Below, piece after piece: positions 1 to 6,479 of a stretch of DNA of 8,514 nt. The notes under the pieces are model-generated. The model saw nothing but the letters and a program-made list of their open reading frames with translations, had not been told where the DNA came from and did no database searches. Source of the stretch: Salaquimonas sp. (GTDB lineage: Bacteria; Pseudomonadota; Alphaproteobacteria; Rhizobiales; Rhizobiaceae). Position 1 is the first letter of the stretch, and every line of letters begins with the position of its first letter. The stretch is from assembly GCA_024639745.1 (NCBI GenBank), contig JAHEHW010000049.1, forward strand, positions 1-8,514, in the 5' to 3' direction. A program made the translations under genes and the position numbers.

Positions 1-2254
1 GAAACACATCGGTAACGAGGTTGAGGAATAGTATTTGCAATGGCAATAGCGGCAATGGCAAGCCGACCGCAATGGCAAGTCCGACCACAAGCACTTCGCT
101 CAGATTGCACGAAAGCAGATAGGTGGCAAAACGGCGGATATTTGTGAGAATAATCCTGCCTTCGCGGATTGCATCAATGATGGTTGCAAAGGAATCATCA
201 CGAAGCACCATATCCGCAGCCTCTCGTGCGACTTGTGTTCCGCGAATACCCATGGCGATTCCGATATCCGCTTTTCGCAAGGCTGGAGCGTCATTAACAC
301 CATCCCCTGTCATGGCAACGACATCCCCAGTTTCCTGGTGAAGTTTGATTAGAGCAAGCTTCTGCTCCGGCGTCACCCGGGAAAAAATGCTCATTTTGCG
401 CAATTCGTCTTTTTCATCTGGGCTGATGGAATCGAGAGGTTTCAGTTCACCTCCGGTTAAAACCGCAGCGTGCTGATCAGCTAGTCCCACTACCTGAGAA
501 ATATGCTTGGCAGTGGCAGCGTGGTCGCCGGTGACCATAATTGTTCGTATGCCTGCTCGACGTGCATCAGAAATTGCTGAGGCGATATCTGTACGCGGGG
601 GATCCTGAAAGCCGATGAGTCCATAGAGCGTCAAATTGCGATAAGGATTTTCGCGGGCAGAACTAGCAGATTTCCCAGCGATTGCCAGAAGGCGAAGCCC
701 CTGTCCGGCGAGTGTATCGGCGGCTCTATGCCAACGCTGTTCTTGGTGGTTATCAAATCTGACGGCTCTGTCCCTTTGCCATATTTCAGATATGCAATCA
801 AAAACCGCTTCAGGAGCTCCCTTAACCGCGAAGATTATCTCATCCGCGTTTTGGTGAACGGTTGCCATCATCCGGGTTTCGACATCGAACGCAATCTCGC
901 CGATCTCCGGGAGTTGCGTAAGGAGTTCAGAACGATTGATATTAACTGCTTTGGCTGACTCCAGCAGTGCGATTTCCATTGGATCACCTGATGCGGGGTG
1001 ATCTGATGACGCAAGGACGGCATTGTTACACAGGACCGCGTTTCGCAGCACCGGAAAAAGCGGATGGTATTCAACCTTGTTTAAAGTCTCACTATCTGAC
1101 CGGAAAATCTGAGCCTCTCGATCAAATGAATACTCTCCGGAATAAACGAAGATCCGGTCGACATGCATCCGGTTCTCGGTAAGCGTGCCAGTCTTGTCAG
1201 TCAAAACCACGGTCGTTGATCCGAGCGTCTGAACTGCAGATAAGTGTTCAATAAGTGCGTTGCGTCGCGCCATGCGCAGCATGCTTCTGGCGAGTGCGAG
1301 CGTTGCTACGATTGGCAGCCCCTCCGGGATTGCCGCAACCGCGAGTGCGATGGCTGACTTTACCATCAACACGGTATCCCTGGCTGAGAGGACGCCTATG
1401 AAGGCGACCGTAATAGCCACAATTATGGTTAGCCAAATGAGATCCCGACTTAGCTTCGAAAGTTGATATTCCAAAGGCGAGCGTTCCGGCTTGCTCTCGT
1501 CAACAAGCTTTGTAATTGCTCCCAATTCAGTGGACATGCCGGTAGCCGTAACAATGGCTTCTCCCGTTCCGCGGACAACAGCGCAGCCCTTGAATATCAT
1601 GCAGGAGCGCTCAGCCAGCAATGTATTCTGGGCAACTGGATCAGAAGTTTTCTCGACGGGAAGAGATTCTCCAGTGAGAGAAGATTCGTCGCAGGCGAGA
1701 TTGTGAGCCTCAATCAACCGCATGTCTGCTGACAAAACGTCACCGGCGTCAAGAATTACGATGTCACCAGGAACAAGGTCTTCAGCGGGAACCGAGAAGA
1801 CTTCTCCATCTCGCCTTACCACGACAGAACGGCTTGCCATGGCTCTGAGTGCTTCCATACTCCGAACCGCGCGCAATTCGGTGAAAAAACCAATCAAAGC
1901 ATTGATGACCAAGACTGCGAAAATTGCGACCGCTTCCACCTGCTCAGCAAGCAGCAAAGCAAGAACAGCGGCACCAATAAGTAAATAGACGACTGGGCTT
2001 CTGAATTGCTTCAGGAAGATCATAAATGGCACAGCGGGGGGATGTATGCGCAAGATATTCGGGCCAAATTCGGCCTGTCTTGCTTCTACCTGATCGATTC
2101 TCAGACCAAGGCCCGGACTGGATTTGAAATGCCTTAAGACCTCATCTACCGGCATTGCGTGGGTCCCGACAGGTACTCGCGAAAATGTTTTGCTTGCAGC
2201 TCCGCGCTCGACGATTTGCTCTTTTTGGCTGAGATTTGGTTTCTTGGTAGGCAT
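1..2254 (-). CDS. Calcium-type (P2A-like) cation-transporting P-type ATPase, 3' end cut by window edge
   Basis: Inner-membrane pump that hydrolyses ATP to move a cation, probably Ca2+, out of the cytoplasm. I translated the minus strand from ATG 2254 and found one unbroken frame of about 751 codons to base 1. Seen in order: cation-ATPase N-terminal domain (about residues 32-70), helices M1 (85-103) and M2 (107-125), actuator loop TGES (194-197), M4 with PEGLP (P310, E311), phosphorylation site DKTGTLT with D353, nucleotide-binding KGAPE (478-482), TGD (575-577), hinge TGDGVNDAP (649-657), M5 with N717 and E720, and M6 with N745, T748 and D749. These match SERCA ligands E309, N768, E771, N796, T799 and D800, which favours Ca2+ over Na+/K+ or heavy metals. 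Family members usually have 850-920 residues, so M6-M10 are mostly outside. The start lies 4 bases after the ATP-grasp stop, with no good Shine-Dalgarno, so translation is probably coupled. No other in-frame start exists between the upstream stop and this ATG; Met34 is a less likely alternative. Confidence 0.95.
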   Translation of the reverse strand, partial: MPTKKPNLSQKEQIVERGAASKTFSRVPVGTHAMPVDEVLRHFKSSPGLGLRIDQVEARQAEFGPNILRIHPPAVPFMIFLKQFRSPVVYLLIGAAVLALLLAEQVEAVAIFAVLVINALIGFFTELRAVRSMEALRAMASRSVVVRRDGEVFSVPAEDLVPGDIVILDAGDVLSADMRLIEAHNLACDESSLTGESLPVEKTSDPVAQNTLLAERSCMIFKGCAVVRGTGEAIVTATGMSTELGAITKLVDESKPERSPLEYQLSKLSRDLIWLTIIVAITVAFIGVLSARDTVLMVKSAIALAVAAIPEGLPIVATLALARSMLRMARRNALIEHLSAVQTLGSTTVVLTDKTGTLTENRMHVDRIFVYSGEYSFDREAQIFRSDSETLNKVEYHPLFPVLRNAVLCNNAVLASSDHPASGDPMEIALLESAKAVNINRSELLTQLPEIGEIAFDVETRMMATVHQNADEIIFAVKGAPEAVFDCISEIWQRDRAVRFDNHQEQRWHRAADTLAGQGLRLLAIAGKSASSARENPYRNLTLYGLIGFQDPPRTDIASAISDARRAGIRTIMVTGDHAATAKHISQVVGLADQHAAVLTGGELKPLDSISPDEKDELRKMSIFSRVTPEQKLALIKLHQETGDVVAMTGDGVNDAPALRKADIGIAMGIRGTQVAREAADMVLRDDSFATIIDAIREGRIILTNIRRFATYLLSCNLSEVLVVGLAIAVGLPLPLLPLQILFLNLVTDVF

Positions 2255-2258
2255 GGGA

Positions 2259-3725
2259 CTATGGCTGCGATCCCAACCGCTCGATAGCTTTCATTGCAAC
2301 TTCCGCAGCAAAAATCTGCTCGCTTGCGAGTGCTAGCATGCTCATTCGTTGATCGCCTGTCGGAGCAGGCGGGGAAGTCAGAACAATGCCTTTACCTGAC
2401 GAGCCTTTCCGAAAGAGCAAGTCTTCCAGGCGTGACAGTGTCTCTTCCAGAGGATGTACATTCACTTCAGCGGCCGTCGGCTGCATGACAACCATGCCGC
2501 CTGCTTCATCAACTGGCAGAATTCGGTATGCCAAGGTCATTGGCAGAGAAACACCTCCCCATCTACCATTGCATTCAATCCATTGCACCTTACCGCCACC
2601 TTCACCATCGACGGAAATGATCGCATCAAGGCTACACTGTCCGAAGTAACCGAGTTCTTGAAAAAGAAACCCAATCATTTGAGCTTCTTCAATCAAACGA
2701 TCTCGGATTTCCCCTGTAATCTCTGTTTTCGACGCGCCAATAAATGTCCCTGACGGTCCTGTAACATTCTGCTCAAACACCCCTTCAATAATTGGATCGC
2801 CTTCATCCGAACCGGGGATCCACATTTGTACAGAAGGACTGCTTTTCACGTTGCAGTCCCAAATTCCGACAAGAAATGGGTAAGCATCGCGCCAACCGCG
2901 ACTGTAAAGCAGATCTAACATTTGCTGGCGAAGTATGGCATTGTCTGTTGCTTCGATTTGTTCGCTGTCAAAGGCTATATTTCCCATGGAGCCTGCACTT
3001 TGCGGCACCTTTACAATAATGCGTGGGGAGGTCCGGGCTAACCTTCTTATATGACCGACTGCGGCTGCCGGACCATATGCTGCAAATGAGCTGGGTATCG
3101 AATCCGGCCCAAGCAAATTCTTTAAACAATCTGCAAACCATAGCTTATCGTTTACCCTGCGAGATATTCGAGAAGAAGGCCCGCATACAGAGACGGGACG
3201 CTCACAGGCCTCGGCAATTGCTTGTGCTAACCGCCAGACGTTGCCAGTTGTAAGATATGCGTGAAGGGTCAGACTCCCAGCCTTGGATGCTGCATCGCAG
3301 ATATGTGAAAAGAGTTGGGAATCTTGACGCAACTGGGTAGCCATACAAGCCAAAGGTAAACTCGGAAGTTCGATGCAATCTATTCCGGAAATCCCAAGAT
3401 ATTCCGAAAGGTAGTGCTCAAAGTCAGCATCGCGCCGATGCAGGACAAGGATATCATTGGCTCCCGCAAGAGCTACCATTCTATATTCTATCAGTCTCGC
3501 CTCGCGGCCTGAAAAAAGCGCAACTTCGCGCTGCCCGGCCAATATCAACTTACATCCAGCATTCATCCCCTGTTTAACTAGAGGGTGAAAACTCTGGCAT
3601 GTGACAAATGCTCTTTCATCGCGCTTGTAGCGTTTTGCCAAAGTCCGTATCTGCTCACGCCGCCCGTCAGTGATAGGCGGCATTCTAATTGGCAAAATAG
3701 GAAGCAAATCTCCCCCCCCGATCAT
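2259..3725 (-). CDS. ATP-grasp superfamily protein, pre-ATP-grasp/PGM1-like ligase of unknown substrate
   Basis: Soluble 488-residue protein, no signal peptide or membrane helix. ATP-grasp enzymes activate a carboxylate as acyl phosphate and join it to an amine or thiol. Seen: an alpha/beta N-terminal part (about 40-180); a segment with NDKLWFADCL (192-201), the place where ATP-grasp proteins often have an N-K helix; the ATP-binding lysine in IIVKVP (K239) followed by a glycine-rich loop SAGSMGN (243-249); and a metal-binding end with SLDAI (D367) and ECNGRWGG (E384, N386), the usual Mg2+ ligands. The layout resembles bacterial pre-ATP-grasp proteins and the peptide ligase PGM1 of pheganomycin synthesis, but the substrate cannot be read from sequence. 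First gene of an apparent operon with the P-type ATPase; divergent from the amidotransferase. The ATG start has a weak ribosome site and is followed by eight G in codons 3-5. In-frame TTG7, TTG11 and ATG15 are alternatives. Family confident; function unknown. Confidence 0.88.
   Translation of the reverse strand: MIGGGDLLPILPIRMPPITDGRREQIRTLAKRYKRDERAFVTCQSFHPLVKQGMNAGCKLILAGQREVALFSGREARLIEYRMVALAGANDILVLHRRDADFEHYLSEYLGISGIDCIELPSLPLACMATQLRQDSQLFSHICDAASKAGSLTLHAYLTTGNVWRLAQAIAEACERPVSVCGPSSRISRRVNDKLWFADCLKNLLGPDSIPSSFAAYGPAAAVGHIRRLARTSPRIIVKVPQSAGSMGNIAFDSEQIEATDNAILRQQMLDLLYSRGWRDAYPFLVGIWDCNVKSSPSVQMWIPGSDEGDPIIEGVFEQNVTGPSGTFIGASKTEITGEIRDRLIEEAQMIGFLFQELGYFGQCSLDAIISVDGEGGGKVQWIECNGRWGGVSLPMTLAYRILPVDEAGGMVVMQPTAAEVNVHPLEETLSRLEDLLFRKGSSGKGIVLTSPPAPTGDQRMSMLALASEQIFAAEVAMKAIERLGSQP
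3712..3719 (-). repeat. Homopolymer G8 tract (minus strand) at codons 3-5 of the ATP-grasp gene
   Basis: Eight consecutive C on the plus strand, read as eight G on the coding strand, directly after ATG ATC. Gain or loss of one base would shift the frame of the ATP-grasp gene at its very start. Tracts of this length are slippage-prone in phase-variable bacteria, but no variation can be seen in one sequence. Confidence 0.75.
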
Positions 3726-3817
3726 CGAATGAAATATCCAACCAGAAAATCGGCAAAGTCCCGATGCACTTTATAAATGAATGCCAGATATCTTTGGTAA
3801 ATTGTTTGATCCACGTC

Positions 3818-3835
3818 ATGGCGATAGGTCGCCAT
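3818..3835. promoter_or_regulatory. Perfect 7-bp inverted repeat with 4-base centre (possible operator or leader hairpin)
   Basis: ATGGCGA, four bases TAGG, then TCGCCAT, a perfect palindrome 39 bases before the GTG start of the amidotransferase. It could be a repressor site in the shared promoter or a small hairpin in the 5' leader. There is no T run after it, so a terminator is unlikely. It matches no operator I recognise. Confidence 0.35.
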
Positions 3836-3861
3836 TCCGCGTCAGGTTGAAACAAAAAATG

Positions 3862-3868
3862 AGAGGGT
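3862..3868 (+). promoter_or_regulatory. Ribosome binding site of the amidotransferase gene
   Basis: Purine-rich AGAGGGT lies 6 bases before GTG 3875. It fixes this GTG as the start, which matters because the next codon is the catalytic cysteine. Confidence 0.6.
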
Positions 3869-3874
3869 GAATTC

Positions 3875-4711
3875 GTGTGCCGCCTTTATGCCATGCATGC
3901 CAGCGAACCAACCAAAGTGGAATGCAGCCTGGTAAAGGCACAGAATGCATTGATGATGCAGAGTCGCCAGGACAGTGAGGGACTCGTTCATGGTCATGGT
4001 TGGGGAGTGGCCGATTACAACGATGGTTTGCCCATGGTGGAAAGGCAGACATGGGCCGCATTCCATGGCGAGCATTTTGCGAAGAGCGCTGCCAGGGTTT
4101 ACGCAAAAACCGTTGTCGCACATGTCCGACGAGCAACGGTTGGCCCACCGGGCTTAGAGAACACCCATCCGTTTGTTCATGGTTGCTGGATATTTGCCCA
4201 CAATGGGACTGTTCCCAACTTCGAGAAAGTCAGAGATATCCTTCTCGACCATCTCGACCCATTGCATCGAACGGAAATTCAAGGTTCGACCGATAGTGAG
4301 CACGTGTTTCGCTACATTTTATCCCGTTGGCAACATCACCCAGAGCAGGATTTGCTGAGCGTGCTCAAACATTCACTCGAGCAAGTCGTTCATTGGTGTC
4401 TCGAGTTGGACGCTGAAGCCAACATCGGCCTCAACGTCATTCTAACGGATGGCAATCAATTGGTGGGTTCAAGGCTCAATCGTTCTTTATGGTTTTTGAA
4501 GCGAGACCGAATATTTGTTTGCCCGATTTGCGGAAAACCGCATGTCCATCATGAGCCAAAGACCCAATATCGATCACTGGAGGTTGCCTCCGAGCGCATT
4601 ACACGCGAAAATGAATGGAAAGGGATTCCAAACGGCACGGTCTATTCAGTCGATAGCGATTATGAACTCCGTTTTGAACCATTTGCGGAAGCGGCAAGAA
4701 AATTGGAGTAG
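3875..4711 (+). CDS. Class II glutamine amidotransferase, YafJ/GATase_4 family (Ntn hydrolase)
   Basis: Cytoplasmic 278-residue protein. The class II amidotransferase fold cleaves the glutamine (or gamma-glutamyl) amide using an N-terminal cysteine exposed when Met1 is removed. Seen: GTG start with Cys2 directly after it, HGHGWG (39-44), HVRRAT (83-88), NTHPF (96-100), AHNG (108-111) and GSTDSE (137-142), the family's glutamine-binding and oxyanion motifs in the usual order. There is no synthase, phosphosugar or ligase domain after it, so this is the stand-alone GATase_4 type, as in YafJ and the ergothioneine hydrolase EgtC. The C-terminal part holds CPIC (216-219) and HVHH (223-226), a possible metal site. 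A good ribosome site and Cys2 make the GTG start secure. It is divergent from the ATP-grasp gene, which suggests, by inference, joint work on an amide or gamma-glutamyl compound. An ergothioneine role is not supported, since no other egt gene is present. Confidence 0.92.
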   Translation: MCRLYAMHASEPTKVECSLVKAQNALMMQSRQDSEGLVHGHGWGVADYNDGLPMVERQTWAAFHGEHFAKSAARVYAKTVVAHVRRATVGPPGLENTHPFVHGCWIFAHNGTVPNFEKVRDILLDHLDPLHRTEIQGSTDSEHVFRYILSRWQHHPEQDLLSVLKHSLEQVVHWCLELDAEANIGLNVILTDGNQLVGSRLNRSLWFLKRDRIFVCPICGKPHVHHEPKTQYRSLEVASERITRENEWKGIPNGTVYSVDSDYELRFEPFAEAARKLE

Positions 4712-4973
4712 GTATCCTTAGCCTTGAACTTTGTAAGAGACTGGCAATCGCTGGGTGCTTAGATCGCTCTGCCTGTAAACTTAGTTTAGACTTCCTGCCT
4801 GGCAGGGTCCGATCTTTTGTATCCCTGAAAACCATTTTACTTGTTTGCTTCAGTAAGCGCCCCTGACTAGTCGAAAGATTATTTTTTGAAGGACCCCTAT
4901 CGAACTGACGGTTTGATTTGCCTCCCATTGCGGAAATTGCCTATGACAGATCCGAACGTCGCAGCCTGTATTT
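4712..4973. other. 262-base gap between amidotransferase and flavocytochrome genes
   Basis: No convincing gene. The only sizeable open frame, 4886-5104, starts with TTG, mostly overlaps the flavocytochrome gene and looks like no known protein. I see no T-rich terminator hairpin after the amidotransferase. Two short palindromes lie at 4776-4788 and 4794-4806. The stretch 4815-4885 is AT-rich and is the likeliest place for the flavocytochrome promoter, though no clear -35/-10 pair stands out. Confidence 0.4.
4776..4806. promoter_or_regulatory. Two adjacent short palindromes (possible paired operator)
   Basis: TAAAC-TTA-GTTTA (4776-4788) and CCTGCC-T-GGCAGG (4794-4806) are both perfect inverted repeats, with centres 18 bases apart. 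They lie 65 bases past the amidotransferase stop and about 170 bases before the flavocytochrome start. They could bind a dimeric regulator or form small hairpins in a transcript. No known site is recognised, and short palindromes also arise by chance. Confidence 0.25.
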
Positions 4974-6326
4974 GTGCGAGCGGACATTCGAAAAACGGAA
5001 TATTTCTTGACCGCAGCAATCCTCACGATTTTTTATGCCGTTGTGACGATGTATCCCTTGATCGCATCGTATGGGCTTGGATGGCCACCTCGTCACCCGC
5101 TTGATGAAATCGCCAGCGGTGCAGGCATGCTGGCCTTATCCGTAATCCTGATGGAATTTGTACTTTCTGGCCGTTATGCCGTTATCAGCAGGCGGGTTGG
5201 AATGGATCTGACAATGCTGGTGCATCGTGTTTTTGCACGCTTTGCCGCAGCGCTTCTGATCATCCATCCGTTTCTCTACCAGTCGCCATTTGCTGCGCAG
5301 CGTCCATGGGACCAAACGCGGCAGGAGACAATTCTGGCCGATCCAACTGGACTGGTTTTTGGGATTTCATCTTGGCTTCTCCTCGGGTTGCTGATTTTCA
5401 CGGCAGCCGGTCGGAAACAGACAGGCTTTTCTTATGAGACCTGGCGATTGACACATGGGGTTGGGGCCTTGCTAGCCAGTATACTGGCCGTTCTCCATGC
5501 GTATTGGATGGGACGGTACGCTGGGCAGGCACCGCTGGCGATCTACTGGTTCTTATTAGCTGCCGTAGCCATTTTGACGATGGTCCATGGATATGGCCTG
5601 AAACCGATTTTCATGCGCAAGCACCCTTGGCGCATTCGTTCAGTAAGGAAGGCAGCATATAAAACTTGGGAGCTGGTGATCGAACCGGACGGCCATGTCG
5701 GACTTGATTACAAAGCAGGTCAATTTGCATGGTTGTCGCTTGGCAAGAAACCGCTCTTCCTATTTCAAAATCCGTTTTCGATCAGCTCTGCGCCTGCATC
5801 TGGTTCATCAATTTCATTTTTGATCAAGGAGCTGGGTGACATGTCTTGCCAGATTGGTGGCCAAGTAGCTGGGCAAACCGTCTATCTGGATGGTCCCTAC
5901 GGTCATCTGAAGCTACCATCTGGAGGTTTCAAAGGAGTTGGCCTAATCGCAGGCGGCGTGGGTCTGGCACCGCTTCTTGGCATCCTTCGGGAGTTGCGCT
6001 TGAAAAAAGACTCAAGTCCCGTGAAGCTGATCTATGGAAATCGTATTGAATCGCAAATTGCTTGCATCGATGAACTTCATGCCCTTCCACCATCACGATC
6101 GGAAGAAATCATTCTCGCACTTTCCGAGCCTCCAAAGGATTGGACGGGCCATGTTGGCATGATCGATCAAACCCTGATTGAGCAGTCTTTTTCCTTTGAG
6201 GAGAATCAAAGCTGGATCTACTTGATCTGCGGACCTGGGAGCATGATCCAATCGGTTGAACGAAGCCTGATCAACCTGGGGGTTCCGTCCGATCGCATCC
6301 TGTCAGAACGCTTCGATTATGACTGA
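4974..6326 (+). CDS. Ferric-reductase-like membrane flavocytochrome (heme b, FAD, NAD(P)H domains)
   Basis: Inner-membrane oxidoreductase of 450 residues that would pass electrons from NAD(P)H through FAD and two b hemes across the membrane. Seen: about six to seven helices (roughly 10-205); two His pairs each with 13 residues between, H84/H98 and H161/H175, the bis-heme pattern of FRE/NOX proteins; FAD-binding NPFSISS (266-272); nucleotide-binding GGVG (327-330); CGPGSM (419-424); and a terminal ERFDYD (445-450). It is a ferredoxin-reductase-type module with no 2Fe-2S domain. The acceptor (iron, copper, oxygen or a quinone) cannot be read. The GTG at 4974 is the only start between the in-frame stop at 4944 and the first helix, but it has no clear ribosome site. 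ATG 4943, in another frame, has a GGA 8 bases upstream, so the N-terminus is uncertain. Its 3' end overlaps the small ORF at 6319 by 8 bases. Confidence 0.92.
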   Translation: MRADIRKTEYFLTAAILTIFYAVVTMYPLIASYGLGWPPRHPLDEIASGAGMLALSVILMEFVLSGRYAVISRRVGMDLTMLVHRVFARFAAALLIIHPFLYQSPFAAQRPWDQTRQETILADPTGLVFGISSWLLLGLLIFTAAGRKQTGFSYETWRLTHGVGALLASILAVLHAYWMGRYAGQAPLAIYWFLLAAVAILTMVHGYGLKPIFMRKHPWRIRSVRKAAYKTWELVIEPDGHVGLDYKAGQFAWLSLGKKPLFLFQNPFSISSAPASGSSISFLIKELGDMSCQIGGQVAGQTVYLDGPYGHLKLPSGGFKGVGLIAGGVGLAPLLGILRELRLKKDSSPVKLIYGNRIESQIACIDELHALPPSRSEEIILALSEPPKDWTGHVGMIDQTLIEQSFSFEENQSWIYLICGPGSMIQSVERSLINLGVPSDRILSERFDYD

Positions 6327-6426
6327 CCCGTTCAAATTCATGCCTTCACACAAAAGGGCGAAGCTAGTTTGCGGCTTTCTGATTTCCTTGCTTCTTGCCG
6401 GACTGCTCGTCTTCGGATTGCGGTAA
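6319..6426 (+). CDS. Candidate 35-residue single-helix membrane peptide, coupled to the flavocytochrome gene
   Basis: Short ORF starting with ATG 6319 inside the last codons of the flavocytochrome gene and ending at TAA 6424-6426. Residues 1-15 are polar and basic (two Lys, an Arg and another Lys between 6 and 15). Residues 16-34 are almost wholly hydrophobic (Leu, Val, Ile, Phe, Gly, Ala, one Cys, one Ser), and the protein ends with Arg35. This is the shape of a one-pass protein with its N-terminus inside by the positive-inside rule. The 8-base stop/start overlap (ATGACTGA) suggests coupled translation; no separate ribosome site is seen. A role as small subunit or assembly aid of the flavocytochrome is inference. 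It could also be a chance frame in a 150-base stretch, and I recognise no homolog. Confidence 0.45.
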   Translation: MTDPFKFMPSHKRAKLVCGFLISLLLAGLLVFGLR

Positions 6427-6479
6427 TGATGGCCAGATGATGGTTGGAGTGTCTGCTATTACTACCCCTCAGCGAAGCG

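Larger units (their letters stand above)
3726..3874. promoter_or_regulatory. Divergent intergenic region between the ATP-grasp operon and the amidotransferase gene
   Basis: 149 bases that must hold the promoters of both divergent units. The plus side is AT-rich (about 3773-3810), but I could not pick a convincing -35/-10 pair for either direction. It contains the perfect inverted repeat at 3818-3835 and, at its right end, the amidotransferase ribosome site. That promoters lie here is inferred from gene layout, not from clear boxes. Confidence 0.5.

Noticed and set aside
36..80. Repeated CAATGGCAA-like units (three imperfect copies).
   Set aside because: They lie in the hydrophobic M5-M6 hairpin of the ATPase, where Leu/Pro/Ala codons recur; no regular period or spacer structure.
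1..2254. Only short, unrelated-looking open frames start and stop in this stretch, which suggested a decayed gene.
   Set aside because: The minus-strand frame from 2254 is open through base 1 and carries all P-type ATPase motifs in order; it only lacks its stop inside the window.
2454..2753. Plus-strand open frame of 99 codons opposite the ATP-grasp gene.
   Set aside because: Antisense shadow of a gene with clear motifs; low-complexity product with no recognisable fold and no ribosome site.
4886..5104. Open frame of 72 codons before and within the flavocytochrome gene.
   Set aside because: TTG start, overlaps the well-supported reductase frame and has no recognisable domain; only its ATG at 4943 is of interest for the start question.
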